Shown: piece after piece, positions 5,363 to 11,673 of the stretch
Position numbering within the stretch: the stretch's first letter is position 1
How the letters are laid out: each line of letters begins with the position of its first letter
Source: Acidimicrobiaceae bacterium
GTDB lineage: Bacteria; Actinomycetota; Acidimicrobiia; Acidimicrobiales; Palsa-688
Reading direction: 5' to 3'
Length of the DNA: 11,673 bases
Assembly: GCA_003156795.1 (NCBI GenBank)
Contig: PMHU01000265.1
Coordinates: forward strand, 1-11,673
The notes under the pieces: generated by a model
What the model was told of the DNA's origin: nothing
The model's database searches: none
The model's input: only the letters and a program-made list of their open reading frames with translations
Made by a program: the position numbers and the translations under genes

Positions 5363-6676
5363 CTACTCGCTTGGAGCCCAGGACGGAACGTGCGGCCATC
5401 GAATGGTCCAGGGATCTCCGTCGAGATGGCGGTGCAACCTCAGGAGCGTGGATCCGATGCCCGGGGCTCCTTGTAGGTAGGTGGTTTCCGGGGCCAGGTT
5501 GGGCTCCTCGGCGCGATGCTCGTAGTTGGACCAGCGCATGCCCGAGCCGTCGCTGACCGCTCGTTGGAGCAGATCGTCGACGAGGGTGACGGCGAAGGCG
5601 AGGTCGTCGGGCCGCCCTTCCAGGCGGTGCAGGTCGAGGAAGAACTCTGCGACGCCGGCCGATCCGCAGCACCTGGCCACGTTGTCCCAGAACCCCGGTT
5701 CCCGCTGCTCTGGGATACCGCTCATAGAGTCGGCTCGGGCCGCCCGGCGCAGCCAGCCTCGCCACTCCACTGACCCAGTCGTCAGCTCCAACTGACGGAA
5801 CAGCAAACCGAGCCCGGGCGGCCCGTGACACCATCCGAGCGTGAAGAGGTCGGTGCCACCGGGATCGTGGTGGAAGGCCGCACACGTGTCGTCGTCGGTG
5901 CGAGCGGTCGAAAGGATCCATTCCGTGGCAGCCAGGCTGCCGTCCAGGAAGCGACGTTGACCGCTGTCCTGGGCCAAGCGGGCGAGAAAGAACGCGATCC
6001 CCGCGGCGCCGTGCGCGAAGTTGGGGTACCGATGACGGCGGGTCGGGTTCTTGGCGTCGTAAGCGGGGCCGAGCGACCAACGGATCCCCGCCGGCGCCGG
6101 TTCGGCCTGGGCCATAAGCCAGTCCCCCGCGCCGACCGCCAACTCGACTGCTGACGGTCCCAGGTACTCGGAGCCGTGGGTCAGCATCAAGGCGCCGATG
6201 CCGGCCGTGCCCCACATGATCTCGGTCATGTCGTGCCAGTGCACCCCGCTGTCAACGACGTTGGCGCGCCCGGCGATCTCTTCCAGCACCCGTTCCAACA
6301 AGGTCCTGGCCTGCTCGTCGCCCGCTGCGCCGGCCAGTTCGTGCAGGACGACGGCCCAGCCGCCGGTGCCCGTAAAAAGACCGCAACCGCCCTCGTAGAT
6401 CCCCGGGCCGTCCCACGCATCGAGGGTCGCTTCGAGGTGGGCCGACATCCAGCGGCCCCCCTCTTGTGCCGCGACCAACCAACGTTCGTCTCCAGTCGAG
6501 CGGAAGGCCTCGACGAAGAACAGCGTCGGGGCGGCCGTGCCCCAGCCCAAGCCGGGATCAACCTCGGGTGAAACCCCCGGCTTGGCCGCCCAGCACCATC
6601 CGTCGGCGTCCTTCTCGGCCGTCGACAGAAGCCATTCGCCGACCTGCTCGGCCGCCGAGAGGTAGGTCACCGTCAA
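5363..6676 (-). CDS. Stand-alone LanC-like (lanthionine synthetase C-like) protein
   Basis: An alpha/alpha-toroid zinc protein of the LanC/LANCL family, whose members add a Cys thiol to dehydrated Ser/Thr in peptides, or glutathione in LANCL enzymes. All seven Gly-rich repeats are visible, near residues 44-56, 96-112, 152-165, 218-233, 280-296, 334-349 and 400-413. Predicted zinc ligands are Cys283 in GWCHGPPG and Cys336-Cys337 in RCCGSAG; most LanC enzymes have Cys-His at the latter place, whereas ProcM-type synthetases have Cys-Cys. His222 in FAHGAAGI matches the catalytic His212 of NisC. The length of 437 aa fits LanC (about 400-440). No dehydratase, Ser/Thr-rich leader-bearing precursor or peptidase is seen nearby, so lantibiotic synthesis is not supported locally. 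The gene starts 46 nt after the P450 stop and is probably co-transcribed with it. The start is TTG at 6676 or GTG at 6670; an in-frame TAG lies just upstream, and neither has a good Shine-Dalgarno. Confidence 0.88.
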   Translation of the reverse strand: MTVTYLSAAEQVGEWLLSTAEKDADGWCWAAKPGVSPEVDPGLGWGTAAPTLFFVEAFRSTGDERWLVAAQEGGRWMSAHLEATLDAWDGPGIYEGGCGLFTGTGGWAVVLHELAGAAGDEQARTLLERVLEEIAGRANVVDSGVHWHDMTEIMWGTAGIGALMLTHGSEYLGPSAVELAVGAGDWLMAQAEPAPAGIRWSLGPAYDAKNPTRRHRYPNFAHGAAGIAFFLARLAQDSGQRRFLDGSLAATEWILSTARTDDDTCAAFHHDPGGTDLFTLGWCHGPPGLGLLFRQLELTTGSVEWRGWLRRAARADSMSGIPEQREPGFWDNVARCCGSAGVAEFFLDLHRLEGRPDDLAFAVTLVDDLLQRAVSDGSGMRWSNYEHRAEEPNLAPETTYLQGAPGIGSTLLRLHRHLDGDPWTIRWPHVPSWAPSE

Positions 6677-6722
6677 ACACTAACTGGCCGACCCTAACCG
6701 GCCGGGCTGCCGAACCCGACCG

Positions 6723-7916
6723 TCATGGGAAGGTCACCGGAAGATGCCGGGGTCCTCTGACCTGGCCGCCCGCCCAGGTGACCGCGCTGGGGTCTTCCAG
6801 GTGAAATTCGGGGATCCGGGCCAGCCAGGTTTCGATGGCGATGCGCATTTCCATGCGGGCCAGGTTGGAACCGACGCAACGGTGGATGCCGGCGCCGAAC
6901 GCAACGTGACGGTTTCGCTCTCGGTCGATGATGACCTGGTCCGCGTCTTCGAACGCGTTCGGATCGCGATTGGCGGCTGGGAACGCCATGAGCACCCGAT
7001 CGCCGGCCCGCATTGTCGCCGATCCCACGTCGGTGTCCTCGGCGACGATGCGAGCCATGGTCACCGGCGAGTAGGCGCGGAGGAATTCCTCGATGGCGTT
7101 GGGCACGAGCTCTGGCTCGGCCACCAGGCGCTTGCGGTCGGCGTCGTGGGAGGCCAGGTGCCACAGGGCGGAGCCGATGGAGCTCCAAGTGGTGTCGGCC
7201 CCGGCCACGAGCAGCAGCCCGCAGGTACCCAACACGTGCAGGTCCGGTACCGGCTCGCCGTCCACCTCCTGAGCGAGTAGGTACGAGATGAGGTCGTCGC
7301 CGGGGTGGGCCTTGCGGTCGATGATCTCCGAGTGCAGGAAGGTGAGAGCTTCGACCCGGCTGCGCTTGGCCAGCTCGGGGTCTATGGCCGCGAACTCCAG
7401 CACGCCACGAACCCAGTCGGTGAAGGTGTCCGACATCGACTCAGCGATGCCCAGCATCGCGGCGATCACCCTCACCGGGATCTGCTGGGCGTACTCGACG
7501 GCCGCATCAACGGAGGATCGATCGATGAAGCCGTCGATCAGGGAGTTGCACAGCTCTTGGGTGGACTGTTCGTACCGGGTGACGGCCCGGGGCGCGAACG
7601 CCGGGAGCAAGAGCCGCCGCGACCAGGTGTGTTCGGGCGGATCGCTCTGGATCGGCGCCGCCTTTACGTTGGCGAACTCGTCGTCGAGGTCGGGTGGGAC
7701 CACGGTGATCTCGATGGACGAGAAGCGGCGCGGATCCCGGGCTATGGCGCACACGTCTTCGTAGGTGGTCGGCAGCCACGAGCCGCCCAACCGCTCCGTA
7801 TGGGCCACCGGACAGCTGCTGCGAAGCTCGTCCCACACCGGAAACGGGTTGGTGATGTACCCCGGATCGAAGACGTCGTAGTCGCTGGCCCAATCCACCA
7901 CAGGGTTTCCGGTCAT
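6723..7916 (-). CDS. Cytochrome P450 (soluble bacterial, class I type)
   Basis: A cytosolic heme monooxygenase needing an external ferredoxin and reductase, neither of which is in the window. Numbered from the ATG at 7916 (397 aa, usual for soluble bacterial P450s): the helix-C region DPPEHTWSRRLLLPAF (92-107), I-helix oxygen-activation motif LLVAGADTTW (235-244), ExxR EFLR (277-280) and heme loop FGAGIHRCVG with the iron ligand Cys347 (340-349). An ATG at 7928 is in frame, but GGAGG lies 5 nt before the ATG at 7916 and overlaps the first one, so the inner start is chosen. The downstream LanC-like gene begins 46 nt after the stop. The N-terminal NPFPVWDELR and overall pattern resemble actinobacterial P450s acting on terpenes, steroids or fatty acids, but the substrate cannot be read from sequence. 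A 255-nt gap separates it from the acyl-CoA dehydrogenase upstream, so it may have its own promoter. Confidence 0.95.
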   Translation of the reverse strand: MTGNPVVDWASDYDVFDPGYITNPFPVWDELRSSCPVAHTERLGGSWLPTTYEDVCAIARDPRRFSSIEITVVPPDLDDEFANVKAAPIQSDPPEHTWSRRLLLPAFAPRAVTRYEQSTQELCNSLIDGFIDRSSVDAAVEYAQQIPVRVIAAMLGIAESMSDTFTDWVRGVLEFAAIDPELAKRSRVEALTFLHSEIIDRKAHPGDDLISYLLAQEVDGEPVPDLHVLGTCGLLLVAGADTTWSSIGSALWHLASHDADRKRLVAEPELVPNAIEEFLRAYSPVTMARIVAEDTDVGSATMRAGDRVLMAFPAANRDPNAFEDADQVIIDRERNRHVAFGAGIHRCVGSNLARMEMRIAIETWLARIPEFHLEDPSAVTWAGGQVRGPRHLPVTFP

Positions 7917-7920
7917 CGGT

Positions 7921-7926
7921 CCCTCC
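7921..7926 (-). promoter_or_regulatory. Ribosome binding site deciding the P450 start
   Basis: GGAGGG on the minus strand lies 4 nt before the ATG at 7916. It is inside the coding part that would follow an ATG at 7928, which argues for the inner start. Confidence 0.65.
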
Positions 7927-7987
7927 ATCGACTCTCGGCCGGCGCCATCCCGACCACGGCAGGGATTCTCCCATACCCCCGGTCGTC

Positions 7988-8008
7988 CCGGCCGACGGGC
8001 TAGGCCGG
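7988..8008. repeat. Inverted repeat upstream of P450
   Basis: Perfect 6-bp arms CCGGCC (7988-7993) and GGCCGG (8003-8008) are separated by 9 nt. They lie about 70-90 nt before the P450 start. This could be an operator half-site pair or a hairpin. Confidence 0.3.
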
Positions 8009-8117
8009 GCCGATACCCGTCGCGCGCCGTGTACCGACGGGGTCGGGGGTTAGGTGGCTAGACGACGTCGGGCGAAAGTGGGAGGAGGTGGCGGAGCGGC
8101 GGGAGGCGGAGTCGTTA

Positions 8118-8165
8118 ATGCCGAAGGCATGTCGCGGAGCCTCCGACGGTCCGGGGCCGAACCCC
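8118..8165 (-). terminator. Candidate hairpin cluster downstream of the acyl-CoA dehydrogenase
   Basis: Three short stems follow the stop at 8172 within about 55 nt (GGGG/CCCC, CGGAG/CTCCG, ATGCC/GGCAT). Without a U-tract this is not a classical intrinsic terminator, although actinobacterial terminators often lack one. Confidence 0.3.
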
Positions 8166-8171
8166 ACCGAA

Positions 8172-9440
8172 CTAGCGGCGTTGGTAACGCGCTATCTCGG
8201 CCCGGCCCACGACCATGTGATGGACCTCGTCGGGCCCGTCGGCGAAGCGGAGCGTCCTCTGGGCCGTGTACATGTCGGCGAGCGGGGTCCACTGCGAGAC
8301 CCCGGTGGCGCCGTGGATCTGGATGGCCTGGTCGATGATCTGGCACACCCGTTCGGGCACCATGGCCTTGACCGCGCTGACCCACACCCGGGCGTCGGCG
8401 TTGCCCATGAGGTCCATGGCCTTGGCCGCTTTGAGGACCATCAGCCGCATGGCTTCGATCTCGATGCGAGCGCGCGAAACCCACTCCACGTTCTTGCCCA
8501 GCGAGATGATCGGCTTGCCGAAGGCTTCGCGGTTGAGGCCCCGCTCGACCATCAGCTGCAGCGCCTTCTCGGCCGCGCCGATGGACCGCATGCAGTGGTG
8601 GATGCGGCCGGGACCCAGGCGCAGCTGCGAGATTTCGAAGCCGCGACCAATCCCGAGCAGCACGTTGTCCTTGGGTACCCGCACGTCCGTGAAGCGAAGG
8701 TGCATGTGCCCGTGGGGTGCGTCGTCGTGGCCGAACACGAGCATGGGGCCGACGATCTCGACACCAGGTGTTTCCATGGGAACCAAGATCTGTGACTGCT
8801 GCAGGTGGCCCGCGGCGTCCGGGTTGGTCTTGACCATCACGATCATGATCTTGCAGCGGGGGTCGCCAGCCCCCGAGATGTAGTACTTCTCTCCGTTGAT
8901 CACCCACTCGTCGCCGTCGAGCACGGCCTGACACGAGATGTTCCTGGCGTCCGACGAGGCCAGGGCCGGTTCGGTCATGGCGTAGGCGGAGCGGATCTCG
9001 CCGTCCAGCAGAGGCTCCAGCCACCGCTTCTTCTGCTCGGGTGTGCCCACCCTTTCCAAGACCTCCATGTTGCCGGTATCGGGGGCGGAGCAGTTGAGGC
9101 ACTCCGATGCCAGCGGGGTTCGTCCCAGCTCGAACGCGATGTAGGCGTAGTCCAGGTTCGACAGGCCCTGGCCGGTCTCGGCGTCGGGAAGGAAGAAGTT
9201 CCACAAGCCGTTGGCCTTGGCCTTGTCCTTGACCGCACCGAGGACGTCGAGTTGACCCGGCCCGAAGCTCCACCGGTCCGCCCGCCCCTCGCCCAGCGCG
9301 AAGTACTTTTCCGAGGCGGGCTCGATCTCTTCAGAGATAAAAGACTTGACCTTCTCGAACAGCGGCCGAGCTCCGGCCGACATGCCGAGGTTGAACAACT
9401 CGCCCCCGAAGTCGTCGGTGTTCAGCGGGTTAGCGGGCAT
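8172..9440 (-). CDS. Acyl-CoA dehydrogenase, ACAD10/11-like (FadE)
   Basis: A FAD enzyme of the acyl-CoA dehydrogenase fold, 422 aa. The N-terminal helical domain is at about 20-150. The central beta domain has AYAMTEPALASSDARN (152-167) and WVINGEKYYISGAGDP (179-194), which cover the flavin and substrate. The C-terminal helical domain has LGPGRIHHCMRSIG (275-288) and QIHGATGVSQ (374-383). The end motif FADGPDEVH (399-407) puts Asp401 where medium-chain enzymes have the catalytic Glu (YEGT). The same motif marks ACAD10/ACAD11 and LvaC-like enzymes associated with 4-hydroxyacyl-CoA metabolism. The ATG at 9440 has GGAGGT 8 nt upstream; a longer in-frame extension to 9701 is an out-of-phase shadow of the lactonase gene. 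It starts 35 nt after the lactonase stop, so both are one transcription unit. Substrate chain is unknown. Confidence 0.93.
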   Translation of the reverse strand: MPANPLNTDDFGGELFNLGMSAGARPLFEKVKSFISEEIEPASEKYFALGEGRADRWSFGPGQLDVLGAVKDKAKANGLWNFFLPDAETGQGLSNLDYAYIAFELGRTPLASECLNCSAPDTGNMEVLERVGTPEQKKRWLEPLLDGEIRSAYAMTEPALASSDARNISCQAVLDGDEWVINGEKYYISGAGDPRCKIMIVMVKTNPDAAGHLQQSQILVPMETPGVEIVGPMLVFGHDDAPHGHMHLRFTDVRVPKDNVLLGIGRGFEISQLRLGPGRIHHCMRSIGAAEKALQLMVERGLNREAFGKPIISLGKNVEWVSRARIEIEAMRLMVLKAAKAMDLMGNADARVWVSAVKAMVPERVCQIIDQAIQIHGATGVSQWTPLADMYTAQRTLRFADGPDEVHHMVVGRAEIARYQRR

Positions 9441-9475
9441 GGGCGCGGACCTCCATATATGAGTAATGCTGTCTG

Positions 9476-10468
9476 TCAGTACGGCTGTGTATTTTCGAAG
9501 TATCGGCGCGGCGTGTCGATGAGCATGGCGTCGATTTGCGCCTCGGTCACACCGTGATCGCGTAAGTAGGGGAGCACGTCGTCGTGGATGTGGAGGTAGT
9601 GCCACTGGCTCATGGCCCCAATCAGGTTGGGGTCGATCCAGTCGATGTAGCAGGACGCGTCGTGGGATAGGACCATACGGTCGGCGTAGCCCCGGCGACA
9701 CAGCTCGGCCACCGTATCGGCCCTGGACTCGAACGTCGTCTCCATGTTGATTCCGAAGCGGTCCATCCCGAGGATGAACCCCTCATCGGCGAGTGCGCTG
9801 AGGTGGTCGACGTCGCCGCTGTCGCCGCTGTGGCCGAGCACCACCCGTGTCGGATCCACGCCCTCCTCTTCGCAAAGGAGCTTCTTCACGGCCAGACCGG
9901 TCTTTGTGCCCGGGTGGGTGTGAACGGTTATGGGCGCGCCGGTCTGACGGTGGGCTTTGGCCACGGCGCGCATGACGCGGGCGACTCCACCGGTCATCCC
10001 TTGGTGATCGATGGCGCACTTGAGAAAGGCGGCCTTGACCCCCGTGCCGGTGATGCCCTCGGTGATGTCGCCCACGAACATGTCGACCATGGGATCGGGT
10101 ACATCTACCCCGAGCACGGCCGACAGGGCCGGGCCTCGGCCGTAGAAGAAGTTCGGGACCAGGTCGTAGGTGTAACAGCCGGTCGCGACGATGATGTTGA
10201 GCTCGGGGACCTGGTCGGCGATGCGCCGGATGCGAGGTATGTAGCGGCCGAGTCCGATGACGGTGGGGTCGACGATGCTTCGAATCCCCTGGGCCGCGAC
10301 CGCTTTGAGCTTGGCGACCGCGTCGGCGATGCGGTCCTCTTCGTTGCCCCACTCCTCCGGGTAGTTCTGTTGAACATCAGGGGTCAGGACGAAGATGTGC
10401 TCGTGCATGTAAGTGCGGCCGAGCTCCATGGTGTCGATGCGACCTCTAACCGTCTCTACTTCGGGCAT
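9476..10468 (-). CDS. Phosphotriesterase-like lactonase (amidohydrolase superfamily)
   Basis: A TIM-barrel metallohydrolase with a binuclear metal site, 330 aa. Ligands are all present: His22 and His24 in YMHEHIFV (20-27), the bridging carboxylated Lys150 in KAAFLKCAID (145-154), a His of TVHTH (181-185), His213 in LGHSGDSGD (211-219) and Asp270 in LSHDA (267-271). Tyr99 and Tyr101 in ATGCYTYD match the Tyr pair of phosphotriesterase-like lactonases such as SsoPox, and MDRFG (235-239) is also typical. Lactone hydrolysis (gamma-lactones or acyl-homoserine lactones) is therefore more likely than true organophosphate hydrolysis. No signal peptide is seen. The ATG at 10468 has GAAGGAG 5 nt upstream. 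It is the first gene of a unit with the acyl-CoA dehydrogenase and is divergent from a second one. In Mycobacterium tuberculosis the homologue php (Rv0230c) also lies beside an acyl-CoA dehydrogenase gene, fadE4 (Rv0231). Confidence 0.93.
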   Translation of the reverse strand: MPEVETVRGRIDTMELGRTYMHEHIFVLTPDVQQNYPEEWGNEEDRIADAVAKLKAVAAQGIRSIVDPTVIGLGRYIPRIRRIADQVPELNIIVATGCYTYDLVPNFFYGRGPALSAVLGVDVPDPMVDMFVGDITEGITGTGVKAAFLKCAIDHQGMTGGVARVMRAVAKAHRQTGAPITVHTHPGTKTGLAVKKLLCEEEGVDPTRVVLGHSGDSGDVDHLSALADEGFILGMDRFGINMETTFESRADTVAELCRRGYADRMVLSHDASCYIDWIDPNLIGAMSQWHYLHIHDDVLPYLRDHGVTEAQIDAMLIDTPRRYFENTQPY

Positions 10469-10587
10469 GCCGGCTCCTTCCCTACCCCGTGCTCTGAGAC
10501 CTTATTGGCCCGCCGGCGGCCCGGCTCTAATCGCCGATCCGATCGCCGACCCGTTCGAATCAGCTCGGGGCTGGCAGAATGCCCGGC
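10469..10587. promoter_or_regulatory. Divergent promoter region of lactonase and second acyl-CoA dehydrogenase
   Basis: This 119-nt gap must start transcription both ways. On the plus strand TCTAAT (10526-10531) is a 5/6 match to the -10 consensus, but no good -35 lies at the right distance. Two copies of ATCGCCGA (10530-10537 and 10542-10549, 12-nt period) sit directly at and after that -10, as operator half-sites might. Functional assignment is tentative. Confidence 0.35.
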
Positions 10588-11673
10588 ATGACGGACCCGA
10601 CCCGCCTCGTTGACGAACGCATCGACCAGCTGCTCGAGAAGGCCGATCCGAAGACCACCCCCGTGGCGGAGCTGAGGGGCTTGCAGTACGACATGGGTCT
10701 GGCGTGGGTCCACTTCGCGGAGGGTCGCGGCGGCATGGGCGTGGCGCCTACCCTCCAACGCCAGGTCGACAGCCGGCTCCAGGCGGCCGGGGCCAGGCCC
10801 CCCGACGGTCGCAACTTCTTCTGCCTGGCCATGGCCGGTCCCACCATGGTCACCCACGGAAGCGACCAGCTCAAGGACCGTCTGCTCCGGCCTGGATTCA
10901 CGGGAGAGGACGCCTGGTGCCAGCTCTTCAGCGAGCCGGGCGCCGGAAGCGATCTCGCATCGGTACAGGCGAGAGCGACCAGGGACGGCGACGAATGGGT
11001 GATCAACGGGCACAAGTGGTTCACGTCGAACGGGCTCGAGGCGGACTTCTTCATCGTCATGTGCCGGGCCGGCGATGCCGACGGCGGACGCCCGGGCCGC
11101 ATGATGCAGGTGATCGTCCCGACGTCGACGCCCGGCGTCACCATTGTCCGCGGCATCGGCATCTGGGGCTCTTCCTCGTCCGACCACTGTGAAGTTCGCT
11201 ACGACAACGTCCGCGTCCCGCTGGCCAATGTGCTGGGCCAGGTGGGTGACGGGCACCGCGCCGCCCAGGACCGCCTCGGCGCCGGTCGGATCTTCCATTG
11301 CATGAACTCGGTCGGGCAGATGTGGCGGGCCTTCGACCTCATGGTCGAGCGCCTGCTGAGCCGCGAGGTGCACGGCGGGCTCCTCAAGGACAAGCAGTTC
11401 ATGCAGGGCTTCGTCGCCGACAGCTACACCGACATTCAGGCCGCCCGGCTCCTCACCATCCACGCCGCCGAGAAGGTCGACCAGGGCGACCCCCAGGCCC
11501 GGACGGAGATCTCCTCCATCAAGGTCTTCGTGCCGGCGGCCTACAGCCGGGTCGTCGACCGGGCCATCCAGGTCTGGGGGGCGGCCGGCGTGACCAGCGA
11601 CCTCCCGCTGGCCCAGATGTACCTCGGCGCCCGCACGCTGCGCCTGGCCGACGGTCCCGACGAGGTCCACCGC
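10588..11673 (+). CDS. Acyl-CoA dehydrogenase, ACAD10/11-like (second copy), 3' end beyond window
   Basis: 362 residues are visible and the frame is still open at the right edge. The protein has the central beta-domain motifs WCQLFSEPGAGSDLAS (110-125) and WVINGHKWFTSNG (137-149), the helical domain segment LGAGRIFHCMNSVGQ (230-244), QVWGAAGVTSD (328-338), and LADGPDEVHR at the very edge (353-362). Asp355 stands where ordinary acyl-CoA dehydrogenases have their Glu base, as in the first copy, so only a few dozen residues should be missing. The N-terminal helical domain is short: about 110 residues precede the FSEPGAG motif, against about 155 to TEPALASS in the first copy, and the VLRRRFxxE-like opening helices are reduced. 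The start may therefore lie further upstream, or the substrate pocket may differ. ATG 10588 and the in-frame ATG at 10579 are both possible; neither has a clear Shine-Dalgarno. It is divergent from the lactonase gene. Confidence 0.9.
   Translation, partial: MTDPTRLVDERIDQLLEKADPKTTPVAELRGLQYDMGLAWVHFAEGRGGMGVAPTLQRQVDSRLQAAGARPPDGRNFFCLAMAGPTMVTHGSDQLKDRLLRPGFTGEDAWCQLFSEPGAGSDLASVQARATRDGDEWVINGHKWFTSNGLEADFFIVMCRAGDADGGRPGRMMQVIVPTSTPGVTIVRGIGIWGSSSSDHCEVRYDNVRVPLANVLGQVGDGHRAAQDRLGAGRIFHCMNSVGQMWRAFDLMVERLLSREVHGGLLKDKQFMQGFVADSYTDIQAARLLTIHAAEKVDQGDPQARTEISSIKVFVPAAYSRVVDRAIQVWGAAGVTSDLPLAQMYLGARTLRLADGPDEVHR

Larger units (their letters stand above)
7917..8171. other. Intergenic region between acyl-CoA dehydrogenase and P450, with several inverted repeats
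   Basis: No plausible gene is seen on either strand. Reading in the direction of transcription from the dehydrogenase stop (8172), the gap holds three structures: a GGGG/CCCC stem with a 5-nt loop (8153-8165), the palindrome CGGAGGCTCCG (about 8136-8146), and a 5-bp stem ATGCC/GGCAT with a TTC loop (8118-8130). A larger inverted repeat follows, with CCGGCC and GGCCGG arms and a 9-nt spacer (7988-8008). None is followed by a T-run. The cluster near 8118-8165 may end transcription from the lactonase/dehydrogenase unit, and the rest presumably carries the P450 promoter. I found no convincing -35/-10 pair. Confidence 0.45.

Noticed and set aside
5363..6676. Lantibiotic biosynthetic cluster
   Set aside because: Only the LanC-like protein is present; no dehydratase, precursor, protease or dedicated exporter. 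The MFS gene is 2.8 kb away in another unit.
8050..9273. 407-aa minus-strand frame inside the first acyl-CoA dehydrogenase
   Set aside because: It is the shifted frame of the same gene, Arg/Gly/Pro-rich with no motif; the true frame has a good ribosome binding site and domain content.
9441..9701. N-terminal extension of the first acyl-CoA dehydrogenase
   Set aside because: It overlaps the lactonase coding sequence in another frame; GGAGGT 8 nt before the ATG at 9440 sets the start.
10456..11670. 404-aa minus-strand frame opposite the second acyl-CoA dehydrogenase
   Set aside because: The plus strand encodes a recognisable dehydrogenase with all family motifs over the same bases; the antisense product matches nothing.
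1..11673. CRISPR array, tRNA/rRNA, insertion sequence or phage genes
   Set aside because: No regularly spaced repeats, cloverleaf-like sequence, transposase DDE motif, integrase or phage structural gene was seen on either strand.

Overview
The window is high-GC DNA with dense, mostly overlapping or closely spaced genes, GTG/TTG starts among them, and long spurious antisense frames. Together with a Streptomyces/Mycobacterium-style sigma factor, a soluble class I-type P450, a phosphotriesterase-like lactonase and several FadE-type acyl-CoA dehydrogenases, this points to an actinobacterium. A member of Acidimicrobiia or a relative is a guess. No rRNA, tRNA, transposase, integrase or CRISPR array was seen, and the genes look like ordinary chromosomal genes.

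Layout. (1) Positions 1-840, minus strand: a small helix-turn-helix-like protein followed 19 nt later by a group-2 sigma-70 factor that runs off the left edge. (2) 1023-2546, minus: a 14-TM DHA2-family drug/proton antiporter. (3) 2622-3817, minus: a RidA-family protein overlapping tryptophan 2,3-dioxygenase by 4 nt. (4) 3881-5350, plus: a flavoprotein disulfide oxidoreductase divergent from the RidA gene. (5) 5363-7916, minus: a cytochrome P450 followed by a stand-alone LanC-like protein, convergent with the oxidoreductase (12 nt between stops). (6) 7917-8171: a 255-nt gap with several inverted repeats and no gene. (7) 8172-10468, minus: a phosphotriesterase-like lactonase followed by an acyl-CoA dehydrogenase of the ACAD10/11-like type. 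(8) From 10588, plus: a second ACAD10/11-like acyl-CoA dehydrogenase, divergent from the lactonase and cut by the right edge.

How the genes may work together. The Rid/TDO pair is a translationally coupled unit for tryptophan breakdown or for handling its reactive products. The right-hand third looks like a catabolic module. A lactonase could open a lactone to a hydroxy acid, and both dehydrogenases carry Asp (ADGPDEVH) where ordinary acyl-CoA dehydrogenases have the catalytic Glu. That is a feature of ACAD10/11 and LvaC-like enzymes linked to 4-hydroxyacyl-CoA metabolism. The most unusual single gene is the LanC-like protein. It has all seven Gly-rich toroid repeats and a Cys/Cys-Cys zinc site, but no recognisable precursor peptide or dehydratase beside it.
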